64,000 nucleotides of DNA, from the NCBI RefSeq assembly GCF_003121405.1, contig NZ_QBUY01000029.1:19373-83372 (forward strand), in the 5' to 3' direction. Below, in pieces: positions 25,220-34,137 of this stretch (the first letter of the stretch is position 1; the number at the start of each line of letters is the position of its first letter). The stretch is from Paraburkholderia sp. C35 (lineage in GTDB: Bacteria > Pseudomonadota > Gammaproteobacteria > Burkholderiales > Burkholderiaceae). Both the position numbers and the translations under genes were made by a program. The notes under the pieces were generated by a model. The model was not told the DNA's origin and searched no databases. It saw only the letters and a program-made list of their open reading frames with translations.

Positions 25220-26212
25220 ATGGATGCAATCTCCTACGAACGCGCCGCCGACGTCGCAGGCGCGGTGCGCGCTGCGCAACAGCCGGGCACGATGTTCATC
25301 GGCGGCGGCACGAATCTGCTCGATCTGATGAAAGGCGGCGTGACGCGCCCCGTCAAACTCGTCGACATCACCCGCATACAGGGACTCGATGTCGTATCGA
25401 CGCTGCCCGACGGCGGCATGCGCATCGGCGCACTGGTGCGCAACAGCGACGCCGCGAATCACGCGCTGGTGCGCGAGCGTTATCCGCTGCTGACGCAGGC
25501 GCTGCTGGCGGGCGCGTCGGCGCAGCTGCGCAATATGGCCACAGTGGGCGGCAACCTGATGCAGCGCACGCGCTGCCCGTACTTCTACGACACCGCATTC
25601 ACCGCCTGCAACAAGCGCGATCCCGGCACCGGCTGTGCCGCGATCAACGGCCACAACCGCATGCACGCGATCCTCGGCGCGAGCACGCAATGCATCGCCG
25701 TGAATCCGTCCGATATGAGCGTCGCGCTCGCCGCGCTCGATGCCACCGTGCGCGTGAGCGGGCCACAAGGCGAACGCGTGATTCCGTTCAGCGAGTTTCA
25801 TCGCCTGCCGGGCGAGCGTGCCGATCTCGATACCACGTTGCGCCCCGGCGAGTTGATCACATCGGTCGACTTGCCACCGCCCATCTATAGCGATCACGCG
25901 CACTACCTGAAAGTGCGCGACCGCGCGAGCTACGCATTCGCACTCGTTTCCGTTGCAGCGGCGTTGCAGATGGACGGCAACACTGTGCGCAGCGCACGCA
26001 TCGCATTGGGCGGCGTCGCGCACAAACCGTGGCGCGCGACAGCCGCCGAACAGATGATCACGGGCAAGCCGCTCGATAGCGCCACCTTGAAGAACGCCGC
26101 GGCAGCCGCACTCGCCGATGCGAAGCCGCTGCGCGACAACGCGTTCAAGGTTCGGCTCGCGCAGAACGCGATCGTGCGTGCCGTGAACCAGGCAGCGGGA
26201 GGTGTGGCATGA
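25220..26212 (+). CDS. paoB: PaoB-type FAD-binding subunit
   Basis: A 330-aa FAD subunit of the aldehyde oxidoreductase (CO-dehydrogenase flavoprotein fold). FAD contacts are in MFIGGGTNLLDLMKGGV and ATVGGNLMQRTRC. The cysteine-containing insert CPYFYDTAFTACNKRD with GTGCAAINGHN is the extra [4Fe-4S]-binding loop seen in PaoB. GAGG lies before ATG 25220. It passes electrons from PaoA and overlaps paoC by four bases (ATGA), so translation is coupled. Confidence 0.95.
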   Translation: MDAISYERAADVAGAVRAAQQPGTMFIGGGTNLLDLMKGGVTRPVKLVDITRIQGLDVVSTLPDGGMRIGALVRNSDAANHALVRERYPLLTQALLAGASAQLRNMATVGGNLMQRTRCPYFYDTAFTACNKRDPGTGCAAINGHNRMHAILGASTQCIAVNPSDMSVALAALDATVRVSGPQGERVIPFSEFHRLPGERADLDTTLRPGELITSVDLPPPIYSDHAHYLKVRDRASYAFALVSVAAALQMDGNTVRSARIALGGVAHKPWRATAAEQMITGKPLDSATLKNAAAAALADAKPLRDNAFKVRLAQNAIVRAVNQAAGGVA

Positions 26213-28425
26213 GCACGATGATCGGACATCCGCTCGATCGCACGGATGGCTTGCTGAAAGTCACGGGCGAAGCGCGCTACGCAGCGGAGTTTCCCGAAGC
26301 ACGTCTCGCGCATGGCGTGCTGGTGACGAGCACGATCGCGAAGGGATCGATTGCATCGATCGATACGAGCCGCGCGTCTACACTGCCCGGCGTGCTGCTG
26401 GTGATGACGTATCAGAACGCGCCGCGTCTGCCGAATGGCGGACGCCCTGCTCTCGCGCCGCCGGCAGGACGACATCTGTCGCTGCTGCAGGACAACGAGA
26501 TCCACTACAGCAACGAGCCAATCGCAATCGTCGTCGCGGACACGCTCGAACATGCGACCGATGCCGCGCGTCAATTGCGCATCACGTATGCCGCGCAACC
26601 GCCGGCGCTCGATTTCACGCAGGCCAAATCGGGCGCACATGCGCCCGACAAACCGCAAGGCCGCCAGACCGACACCTCGCGCGGCGATTACGACGCGGGC
26701 CTGGCGGCGGGCGTAGTGCGCGTCGATGCCGTCTACACCACGCCGATGGAGCATCACAACCCGATGGAACCGCACGCGACGATGGCCGTGTGGGATGGCC
26801 CGCAGCTGACACTCTACGATTCGACTCAGGGCGTGACGGGCACGCGCACGGCGGTGGCGAAGACGCTCGGCATGTCACCCGACGACGTGCGCGTGATCTC
26901 GCCGTTCGTCGGCGGCGGCTTCGGCTGCAAGGGATCGGCGTGGTCGCATGTGGTGCTGTGCGCGATGGCCGCGAAACAGACGGGGCGGCCCGTGCGTCTC
27001 GCGCTCGAGCGTCCGCAGATGTTCGGCCCGGTTGGCGGGCGGCCCTACACCGAGCAACGGTTGGTGATCGCCGCGAAACGCGACGGCACGCTGACGGCGA
27101 TGCGGCACGACAGTTTCTCGAACACGTCGATGATCGAAGACTGGACGGAAACCTGCTGCATGGTCACGCGCATGATGTACGCGGTGCCGAACCAGGTGAC
27201 GACGCATCGCCTCGTGCAACTGAATGTCGGCACGCCGACCTTCATGCGCGCGCCGGGCGAGACGACGGGATCCTGGGCGCTGGAAACGGCGATGGACGAA
27301 CTGTCGTACGAGTTGAAGATGGACCCGCTCGCGCTGCGCCTGAAGAACTATGCGGAAAGCGATCCGCAGGAAAACAAGCCGTGGTCGAGCAAGGCCTTGC
27401 GACAGTGCTACAGCGTGGGCGCGGAACGCTTCGGATGGTCGCGCCGCACGCCGCAGCCGCGTTCGATGCGCGACGGCAACACGCTGATCGGGCTGGGCAT
27501 GGGTACGGCCACGTATCCGGCGAATCGCAGCGAGGCTGCCGCACTCGCGCGCATCCTGCCCGACGGCACGGCGATGGTGGTGTCCGGCACGCAGGATCTC
27601 GGCACGGGCACCTATACCGTGATGACGCAGGTCGCGTCGGACGCGTTGGGTATCGCGCCGGAAAACATCCGTTTCGGACTGGGCGATTCGTCGCTGCCGA
27701 AAGCGCCCGTATCGGGCGGCTCGCAGTCGGTCGCGAGTGTGTCGCCCGCCGTGCGCGACGCGTGCGATCAGGTGCGCGGCAAGCTGGTCGCCATGGCGCT
27801 TGCCGATCACGGCTCGCCCGTTTTCGGCATTGCTCCCGACGACGTGACCGTACAGAACGGCTGGGTGATGAGCCGCTCCGATGCGTCGACGCGCGACCCG
27901 ATCGCGGCGGTGCTGGCGCGCGCGGGCGGCCAGCCGATCGAGGCGTCCATCAGCACGAAACCCGGCGACGAGAAACAGCGGTATTCGTTTCATTCGTGGG
28001 GCGCCGTGTTCGCCGAAGTGCATGTCGATGCCGATCTCGGCACGATCCGCGTGGCGAAGATTACGGGCGTCTATAACGTCGGACGGATGCTGAATGTGAA
28101 GACTGCCCGCAGTCAGCTGATGGGCGGGCTGGTGTGGGGAATCGGGGCGGCGCTGGAGGAAGGGACCGTGCTCGACGCGCAATACGGGCGGTTCATCAAT
28201 GCCAATCTTGCAGAGTACCACGTGCCTGCGAATGCCGATGTGGGCACGCTCGATGTGGTCGTGCTCGACGAGCCGGATCCGTTTATCAATTCGCTCGGGT
28301 CTCGGGGGATCGGGGAGATTGGCATCACCGGCGTGGTTGCTGCGATCGGGAACGCGGTTTATCACGCGTCCGGTGTCAGGGTTCGCGATTTGCCCGTTAC
28401 GTTGGATAAGGTCGCGATGGGATGA
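26209..28425 (+). CDS. paoC: PaoC-type molybdenum-binding catalytic subunit
   Basis: A 738-aa catalytic subunit of the xanthine dehydrogenase family, expected to carry molybdenum cytosine dinucleotide. Molybdopterin-binding segments include FVGGGFGCKG, FMRAPGETTG and GSQSVASVSPAVRDA; the catalytic Glu is in GSRGIGEIGITG near the C-terminus (about residue 700). Length matches PaoC/YagR. It overlaps paoB by four bases. The adjacent MocA-like gene likely supplies the cytidylylated cofactor. The last ~40 codons show a mild increase in T/G-ending codons. Confidence 0.95.
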   Translation: MSTMIGHPLDRTDGLLKVTGEARYAAEFPEARLAHGVLVTSTIAKGSIASIDTSRASTLPGVLLVMTYQNAPRLPNGGRPALAPPAGRHLSLLQDNEIHYSNEPIAIVVADTLEHATDAARQLRITYAAQPPALDFTQAKSGAHAPDKPQGRQTDTSRGDYDAGLAAGVVRVDAVYTTPMEHHNPMEPHATMAVWDGPQLTLYDSTQGVTGTRTAVAKTLGMSPDDVRVISPFVGGGFGCKGSAWSHVVLCAMAAKQTGRPVRLALERPQMFGPVGGRPYTEQRLVIAAKRDGTLTAMRHDSFSNTSMIEDWTETCCMVTRMMYAVPNQVTTHRLVQLNVGTPTFMRAPGETTGSWALETAMDELSYELKMDPLALRLKNYAESDPQENKPWSSKALRQCYSVGAERFGWSRRTPQPRSMRDGNTLIGLGMGTATYPANRSEAAALARILPDGTAMVVSGTQDLGTGTYTVMTQVASDALGIAPENIRFGLGDSSLPKAPVSGGSQSVASVSPAVRDACDQVRGKLVAMALADHGSPVFGIAPDDVTVQNGWVMSRSDASTRDPIAAVLARAGGQPIEASISTKPGDEKQRYSFHSWGAVFAEVHVDADLGTIRVAKITGVYNVGRMLNVKTARSQLMGGLVWGIGAALEEGTVLDAQYGRFINANLAEYHVPANADVGTLDVVVLDEPDPFINSLGSRGIGEIGITGVVAAIGNAVYHASGVRVRDLPVTLDKVAMG

Positions 28426-28429
28426 GGAT

Positions 28430-28463
28430 GAGGGGCAAAAAAAACCAAAAAACCTTGCCCCTC
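28430..28463 (+). terminator. Stem-loop after paoC
   Basis: GAGGGGCAA (28430-28438) and TTGCCCCTC (28455-28463) form a 9-bp stem with an A-rich 16-base loop, directly after the paoC stop. The U-run that a classical terminator needs is absent on the + strand, so it may only attenuate or stabilise the transcript before mocA. Confidence 0.45.
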
Positions 28464-28507
28464 GCCCCAGTTGCACCGCACAATGAACCTCACCCCCCAC
28501 CTTCTGG

Positions 28508-29104
28508 ATGCCGCCCATGGCATACGCCTCTTTCGCAACCGGCGTGCTGCTCGCCGCCGGCTACGGATCGCGCTTCGACCCGGAAGGCATCCACAATAAA
28601 CTGCTCGCCCGTCTCCCCGACGGCACGCCCGTCGCGTACGAATCCGCGCATCGGCTGCTGCTGGTGGTTCCTCACGTGATCGCCATCGTGCGCCCCGGCT
28701 CCGAACTGCTCGCCCGCGTACTCAATGACGCCGGCTGCCACGTTATCTTCTCCGCCGACGCTGAACGCGGCATGGGTGCAAGCCTCGCCGCCGGCATCGA
28801 AGCCAGCGACGACGCCGACGGCTGGATTGTCGCGCTCGCCGACATGCCCCGGATCGCCACGCCAACCATCGAAGCGATTGCCCGCGCCGTGGACGACGGC
28901 GGCCAGATCGTCGCGCCGTATTACGAGGGCCAGCGCGGCCATCCGGTCGGCTTCGGCATCGAACATCACGATGCGTTGCTCGCGCTCGACGGCGACACGG
29001 GTGCTCGCGCGCTGTTCGCGGCGCATCCCGTCAAGCGTATCGATGTCGACGATCCCGGCGTCCTGAGGGACGTCGATACACCCGACGATCTGCGCAAGCT
29101 CTAG
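28508..29104 (+). CDS. mocA: MocA-like molybdenum cofactor cytidylyltransferase
   Basis: A 198-aa nucleotidyltransferase of the MobA/MocA family, which transfers CMP to molybdopterin to make the cytosine dinucleotide used by PaoC-type enzymes. The NTP-binding signature is LLAAGYGSRFDPEG with Lys in HNKLLARL; IVALADMPRI is the metal-binding aspartate strand; YYEGQRGHPVGFG matches the GxRGHP motif. Its position after paoABC, 83 bp away, supports MocA over MobA. ATG 28508 and 28517 are both plausible starts. No PaoD/XdhC-like chaperone gene follows. Confidence 0.88.
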   Translation: MPPMAYASFATGVLLAAGYGSRFDPEGIHNKLLARLPDGTPVAYESAHRLLLVVPHVIAIVRPGSELLARVLNDAGCHVIFSADAERGMGASLAAGIEASDDADGWIVALADMPRIATPTIEAIARAVDDGGQIVAPYYEGQRGHPVGFGIEHHDALLALDGDTGARALFAAHPVKRIDVDDPGVLRDVDTPDDLRKL

Positions 29105-29363
29105 TTACCGCATCCGCTCACATCTTTGACATATCCGCGCGCTTGAATCAGCAAAGCGAGTTGTGTCGTGCGTGCCGAGGCGTGCCGATCCATACCAACC
29201 CACGCCCAGGCACGCCACTTGCGCGCTGCTGCGCCGCGAGAACCCGCGAGCGCGCATCGCACGGTTGGTCTAAGCTGTCCACGATGCCGCGCGCCGACAC
29301 CGTGCGCGCAAAACCTACGCAGCATGCCGCCGGACGTCTCAATCCGCATTCAGCCAGGATCAC

Positions 29364-30074
29364 ATGAGCGAAACCAGTCCGCGTCTTTTCATCGTCTCGC
29401 CTCACTTCGACGACGCCGTGTTCGGCTGCGGCGCGCTGCTCGCCGCTCACCCCGATGCCGCTGTCTGCACCGTGTTCGCCGCGCCGCCCGCTCAGGACAT
29501 GCACACCGTATGGGACAGCAAGGCGGGCTTCGCGAGCGCCTTCGAATCGATCCACGCGCGCACGCTCGAAGACAACAACGCGCTCGCCGTGCTCGATGCG
29601 ATCCCCGTGCGCCTGCCGTTCCGCGACGCGCAATACAGCGATTCGCCGTCCATTGCGAAGCTCGCCGCCGCGCTCGAGGAAGCCATCTACGGCTCGACGG
29701 CGAACACGCTGCTGATGCCGCTCGGTCTCTTCCACGACGATCACGGCCGCGTGTTCGAAGCGTGCTGCGAAATCCTGCCGCGCATGTCGCATCTCGAATG
29801 GTTCGCGTACGAGGAAGCGATCTATCGGCCGATGCCGGGACTGGTGCAGCAACGGCTCGTCGATCTGGCCGGGCGCGGCATCGTCGCAACACCCGCCAGC
29901 CCGTCGGCCGATCACGCGCTCGACCGCGAGCGCCAGGCGCTGCTCAAGCGCGAAGCCGTGTCCGCGTATACGAGCCAGTTGCGCGCCTTCGGCCCGCACG
30001 GCTACGACGACGTCTATGCCGCCGAGCGCTACTGGCGGCTGAGCGTCGACCGGCAGCGCAAGGCGCGGCATTGA
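29364..30074 (+). CDS. PIG-L family deacetylase (LmbE-like)
   Basis: A 236-aa zinc-dependent N-deacetylase of the PIG-L/LmbE family; members deacetylate GlcNAc-type substrates. The zinc and catalytic motif PHFDDAVFGCG (residues 12-22, PHxDD) and the second ligand region LFHDDHGRVFEA are intact, as is GLVQQRLVDLAG later. The substrate cannot be judged. It stands alone between mocA and the nitrile hydratase operon with 259 bp of featureless sequence upstream. Confidence 0.9.
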   Translation: MSETSPRLFIVSPHFDDAVFGCGALLAAHPDAAVCTVFAAPPAQDMHTVWDSKAGFASAFESIHARTLEDNNALAVLDAIPVRLPFRDAQYSDSPSIAKLAAALEEAIYGSTANTLLMPLGLFHDDHGRVFEACCEILPRMSHLEWFAYEEAIYRPMPGLVQQRLVDLAGRGIVATPASPSADHALDRERQALLKREAVSAYTSQLRAFGPHGYDDVYAAERYWRLSVDRQRKARH

Positions 30075-30239
30075 CACGGCGCGGACACGATACGACGCAA
30101 CGCAGAGCCAGCAGTCTTCGCGGTCATCGCCTACGCTAATGAAAGCAGGACGCGCCGCATCCCTGCCGCAAGAGCGAGAGCAGCGCGAACGCGTCCACCG
30201 CCGGTTGCCCAAGCCGCGACATCGCCACGAGGTCACACC

Positions 30240-30386
30240 ATGCACACCAGTCCGATTCCCGATCCACTCGCCGATCCGACGCGCGATCCCGAAGGCGATC
30301 CGCTCACGCCGCCGTCGCCGGGTCATCACAACGACGAGCCGCAGCGGCCCGAAGGCCCGCCCGACAAAGACCCTGTGATGCGGTGA
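30240..30386 (+). CDS. Small Pro/Asp-rich hypothetical protein (48 aa)
   Basis: A 48-codon ORF beginning MHTSPIPDPLADPTRDPEGD and ending PPDKDPVMR, with 13 prolines and many Asp/Glu residues and no hydrophobic segment, so likely disordered and cytosolic. A GAGG lies seven bases before the ATG. It lies 165 bp after the PIG-L gene and ends 21 bp before the convergent nitrile hydratase accessory gene. I recognise no domain; the ribosome site and G/C-rich codons support translation. Confidence 0.65.
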   Translation: MHTSPIPDPLADPTRDPEGDPLTPPSPGHHNDEPQRPEGPPDKDPVMR

Positions 30387-30407
30387 CAGCGCGCCAGAGC
30401 GGCGCGC

Positions 30408-30803
30408 TCAGTCCAGCTCGATGGGCTGGCCGTGCGGCGTGCGGCGCGCCGCCGCGTCCCATGCGTGCTTGCGCTCGGTCAACCCCTCGCGCGTGACGCA
30501 ACCTTTGGCTGTTGCGATACGCTCGAGCGCCGTTAACCAGTGTGCGTAGTAGGTGTCGCCGTGATCGGGATCGCCCTGCGCCTGTGCATCGCGGATTGCA
30601 GCCGCCAGCGTCGCGGCCCATTCCTGCCAGCTGAACACACCGCGCGCGTGCAGCGCGAGCGTCATCGCGAAAGCCGCCGCCTGCCAGGGCGCGGCGAACA
30701 CCGGCCCGGCGTTGTCGCGCGGCAAGCCGGGCAAGGCGTCGAGCAATTCGCGCGACACGTCGGACGACGCACTCCTTCCATGCGCGGACACAGGCTCGCT
30801 CAT
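30408..30803 (-). CDS. Nitrile hydratase accessory (activator) protein
   Basis: A 131-aa small accessory protein of the cobalt-type nitrile hydratase kind, related in sequence to the beta-subunit N-terminus and involved in cobalt insertion by subunit exchange. It contains LPRDNAGPVFAAPWQAAAFA, SWQEWAATLAAAI and YYAHWLTALERI, typical of the family. It is last in the operon, overlapping the beta gene by four bases (ATGA at 30800-30803). The ATG at 30803 is fixed by that overlap. Confidence 0.9.
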   Translation of the reverse strand: MSEPVSAHGRSASSDVSRELLDALPGLPRDNAGPVFAAPWQAAAFAMTLALHARGVFSWQEWAATLAAAIRDAQAQGDPDHGDTYYAHWLTALERIATAKGCVTREGLTERKHAWDAAARRTPHGQPIELD

Positions 30804-31462
30804 GCCGCCTCCGCTTCGAGATACGGCTCCCAGCAATCGACGCACACCGACGACGCCGTCGTGTCCTTGCCCCACAACTCAGCGGCATCGAAGCGCACCG
30901 TGTAAAGCCAGCGGGGGTCTTCGCCGCGCCCCAGCGCGTTCGAATCGGGGAACACGTGCGCGCCGTGCACCGCGACGATCTGGCCGCGCTTGCCGCGGCA
31001 ATAGCGCGGCAGACGCGTGTGGGTCGGCGGATTGAGCGTCAACGTGCGCACCGCGTCGCCAACGACGAAGCGCGCAGGATGCGGCGCAGGCCGCGAGGCC
31101 GGGCTGCCGCGAAACAGCATCGGATTGACCTGATCGGCGGCCAGCACGCGCGGCACCGGCGCTGCGGCATGCCGCGACATGCCGCTGTCGATTTCATCGG
31201 ACGTCGCGAGTCCCGCGTCGATCAGCAGCTTGCAGAGGCCCGCGAACCAGATCTGGTAGTAGCTGCTCGACAGATACTGCGCAGGCGGCAGGCTCTCGCG
31301 CGCGGCCCGCGACATGTCGATATTCCATTTACCCGTCGCACCCATCGCGATCGTCAGCGCGAGCGCATGACGTTCCCAGCCTGCGTGGAAATACGGCTCA
31401 TCGGTTTCCGGCGCGATCGGGCCGAACGACTGCATGCCGCCAAGGTCTTGTGCGCCGTTCAT
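30800..31462 (-). CDS. nthB: Nitrile hydratase subunit beta
   Basis: A 220-aa beta subunit of nitrile hydratase (nitrile + water to amide). The N-terminus MNGAQDLGGMQSFGPI and PYFHAGWERHALALTIAM are classic. The C-terminal SH3-like barrel has GDAVRTLTLNPPTHTRLPRY and YTVRFDAAELWG, which contacts the alpha-subunit metal loop. It overlaps both neighbours by four bases, so alpha, beta and accessory proteins are made from one coupled message. ATG 31462 is set by the overlap and the conserved MNG start. Confidence 0.95.
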   Translation of the reverse strand: MNGAQDLGGMQSFGPIAPETDEPYFHAGWERHALALTIAMGATGKWNIDMSRAARESLPPAQYLSSSYYQIWFAGLCKLLIDAGLATSDEIDSGMSRHAAAPVPRVLAADQVNPMLFRGSPASRPAPHPARFVVGDAVRTLTLNPPTHTRLPRYCRGKRGQIVAVHGAHVFPDSNALGRGEDPRWLYTVRFDAAELWGKDTTASSVCVDCWEPYLEAEAA

Positions 31463-32127
31463 GGCTGGCCTCCGCTCGCAGAGCCTGGCGTGTTGGGGGC
31501 AAGCGCGAGTCCCGTGCCGATCATCGAATCGCGCGTGACGAGAACGGCGAGTTCGTCTTCGCCGAGTGCTTCCGTGTTGGCAGGACGCATCGGCAGCACC
31601 AGATAGCGCACCTCTGCCGTCGAATCCCACACGCGGATTTCCGTGCCGTCGGGCAACGCAACACCGAACTCGGCAAGCACGCCACGCGGATCGATCACCG
31701 CGCGCGAGCGGTACGGCGCCGACTTGTACCAGATGGGCGGCAAGCCGAGCACGGGCCACGGATAGCACGAACAGAGCGTGCACACGACCATGTTGTGCAC
31801 GCCCGGCGTGTTCTCCAGCGCGACCATGTGCTCGCCCTGCCGCCCCGTGAACCCAAGCGATGCAATCGCCGCCGTCGCATCGTCGAGCAGCCATTGCCGG
31901 AACGCGGCATCGCGCCAAGCCTTCGCGACCACGCGCGCGCCATTGCGCGGCCCGACCTTGTGTTCGTACGTGTCCATCAGCACATCGAGCGCCTTCGGTT
32001 CGACGTAGCCTTTTTCGATCAGCAGCGATTCGAGCGCGCGCACGCGCAGATCCATCTCGGGCAGCACACTGCCTTCGTGGTCATGGTCGTGATCGTGTTC
32101 ATGCTCGTGTGAAGCGTCGTGGCTCAT
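31459..32127 (-). CDS. nthA: Nitrile hydratase subunit alpha, cobalt type
   Basis: A 222-aa catalytic alpha subunit. The metal site VCTLCSCYPWPVLGLPP (about residues 109-125) has Thr in C-T-L-C-S-C, the signature of cobalt-type enzymes (Ser marks iron type); two of the cysteines become sulfinic/sulfenic acids in the family. The N-terminus carries a His/Asp-rich run (HEHEHDHDHDHEG, residues 6-18) that could bind cobalt. ATG 32127 is favoured with GGAA six bases upstream; an upstream GTG at 32154 is possible. First gene of the operon; no amidase gene is nearby. Confidence 0.95.
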   Translation of the reverse strand: MSHDASHEHEHDHDHDHEGSVLPEMDLRVRALESLLIEKGYVEPKALDVLMDTYEHKVGPRNGARVVAKAWRDAAFRQWLLDDATAAIASLGFTGRQGEHMVALENTPGVHNMVVCTLCSCYPWPVLGLPPIWYKSAPYRSRAVIDPRGVLAEFGVALPDGTEIRVWDSTAEVRYLVLPMRPANTEALGEDELAVLVTRDSMIGTGLALAPNTPGSASGGQP

Positions 32128-32214
32128 CTGCGTTCCGCCTGAAGAATGCAACACTCACGCAGTATCGTCGGGCAAATTGCCGGATGCAAACACATGCGCG
32201 ATGCATCCGCTGCG

Positions 32215-34137
32215 TCATATCTCGACTCGCGCGCCCACTTCGATCACCCGGTTGGCAGGCAGCTTGAAGTACGCCGCCACATTGCCCACGTTATGCAGCA
32301 TCACCGCGAACAGCCGCTCGCGCCACATCGCCATGCCTGCGCCCGGCGTCGGCACGACGGTCGCGCGGCTCAGGAAATACGACGCTTCGCAAGGATCGAA
32401 ATCGAGACCCAGCGGCCTGGCGGCTTCGAGTGCTCTCGGCAGATTGACCTCGTCCTTGAAGCCGTAACGGACCGTCACCTGATAACAGCCTTCGCAAACC
32501 GTGCGCAGACGGACGCGATCGCTCTCGGCGACCCACGGTATTTCGTCGTTGTTCACGGTCAGGAACACGACGCGCGTGTGCAGCACGTGGTTATGCATCA
32601 GGTTGTTGACGAGCGCATGCGGCACACCGTCAGGACTCGGCGTGAGAAAGATCGCCGTACCCGGCACGCGCGCGGGCTGACGCGCCAGCAACTTCTGCAG
32701 ATACGTCTTGAGCGGCATCGTGCCCGCGTGCGCGCGCGCCTGGGCGCGCATGATCTCGCCGCCGCGTCCCCATGTCGCCATGATCGTGAACATCACGAAG
32801 CCGATGATCAGCGGGAACCAGCCGCCATCGACGATCTTCAACAGGTTCGCCGAGAAGAACGTCGCGTCGATCACGAAGAAGAACGCCGTCGCGAACACGC
32901 AGAGCGCCCAGTTGTAATGCCATGCATAGCGCACGACAAAGAACGTCAGCAAGGTGGTGATCAGCATCGTGCCCGTCACGGCGATGCCGTACGCGGAACC
33001 CAGCGCCGTCGACGAACCGAAGCCGAGCACGGCGGCCACCACCGCGATGAGCAGCGTCCAGTTGATGCCGGGCACGTAGATCTGGCCGATCTCTTTCTCC
33101 GACGTGTAGACGACGTTCATGCGCGGCAGGAAGCCCAGTTGCATCGCCTGCTTGGTCATCGAGTACGTGCCGGAAATGACGGCTTGCGATGCGATCACGG
33201 TCGCGACGGTCGCGAGCACGATCATCGGATACAGCGCCCATTGCGGGAACAGCAGGTAGAACGGATTTTGCAACGCGCTGGGCTGCGCGATCAGCAGCGC
33301 GCCCTGCCCCAGATAATTCAACGCGAGCGCGGGAAACACGAGGCCGAACCAGGTGATGCGGATCGGCCGTGCGCCGAAGTGGCCCATGTCGGCATAGAGA
33401 GCCTCGGCGCCCGTCAGCGACAACACCACGGCACCGAGCGCGACGAACGCCAGCCATTCGTGACGCAGGCAGAACGCGAGGCCCGCCAGCGGATCGAGCG
33501 CGGCGAGTATCGCGGGCGCGGAGATCACGTTCGTCACGCCGACCACGGCCAGTATGACGAACCACACCACCATCACCGGCCCGAACACGGCGCCGATGCC
33601 CGACGTGCCGTGCTTCTGCATGACGAACAGCGTGACCAGCGCGGCGAGCGTCACGGGTATCACACAGGTCTTCAGGAACGGCGCGGCAACCTCCAGTCCT
33701 TCGACCGCGCTGAGCACGGAGATGGCCGGCGTGATGATGCTGTCGCCATAGAAGAGCGCCGCGCCCATCACGCCGACGATCAGCAGCGCGTGACGCAGGC
33801 GCGGCCGGTCCGCCACCGACGACGCAGCCAGCGCGAGCAGCGCCATGATGCCGCCTTCGCCGTGATTGTTCGCGCGCAGGATCAGCGCCACATACTTGAG
33901 CGACACGACGATGGTGAGCGACCAGAAGATCAGCGAGACGATGCCGATCACATTCAGCGGCGTAAGAGGCAGGCCGCTTCGCTGATCGAAGACGGTTTGC
34001 AGGGTGTACAGCGGACTCGTGCCGATATCGCCATAGACGACGCCTAACGCGGCAAGCGCCAGCGTACGAAGCGCAGGCTTGTGCGGTGCGGGCGCGCCGA
34101 TCGCGCCAGCGCCGGGGTGCGTGGCTGACAGGCTCAT
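32215..34137 (-). CDS. kup: Kup family low-affinity potassium uptake protein
   Basis: A 640-aa potassium-proton symporter of the Kup/HAK/KT family. The N-terminal signature GVVYGDIGTSPLYTLQTVF is present, followed by about twelve predicted membrane helices up to residue ~450 and a C-terminal cytoplasmic domain (VLHTRVVFLTVNNDEIPWV), all at the expected length. ATG 34137 is used. It lies 87 bp upstream of the nitrile hydratase operon on the same strand but is probably independent of it. Confidence 0.96.
   Translation of the reverse strand: MSLSATHPGAGAIGAPAPHKPALRTLALAALGVVYGDIGTSPLYTLQTVFDQRSGLPLTPLNVIGIVSLIFWSLTIVVSLKYVALILRANNHGEGGIMALLALAASSVADRPRLRHALLIVGVMGAALFYGDSIITPAISVLSAVEGLEVAAPFLKTCVIPVTLAALVTLFVMQKHGTSGIGAVFGPVMVVWFVILAVVGVTNVISAPAILAALDPLAGLAFCLRHEWLAFVALGAVVLSLTGAEALYADMGHFGARPIRITWFGLVFPALALNYLGQGALLIAQPSALQNPFYLLFPQWALYPMIVLATVATVIASQAVISGTYSMTKQAMQLGFLPRMNVVYTSEKEIGQIYVPGINWTLLIAVVAAVLGFGSSTALGSAYGIAVTGTMLITTLLTFFVVRYAWHYNWALCVFATAFFFVIDATFFSANLLKIVDGGWFPLIIGFVMFTIMATWGRGGEIMRAQARAHAGTMPLKTYLQKLLARQPARVPGTAIFLTPSPDGVPHALVNNLMHNHVLHTRVVFLTVNNDEIPWVAESDRVRLRTVCEGCYQVTVRYGFKDEVNLPRALEAARPLGLDFDPCEASYFLSRATVVPTPGAGMAMWRERLFAVMLHNVGNVAAYFKLPANRVIEVGARVEI

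Noticed and set aside
26202..28076. 624-codon + strand frame overlapping paoC in another phase
   Set aside because: Out-of-phase shadow of paoC with Arg-rich nonsense composition.
26875..28518. 547-codon - strand frame opposite paoC
   Set aside because: Antisense shadow of paoC, no motifs, biased Arg/His composition.
32146..34047. 633-codon + strand frame opposite kup
   Set aside because: Antisense to kup; extreme His/Arg/Glu composition and no domain.
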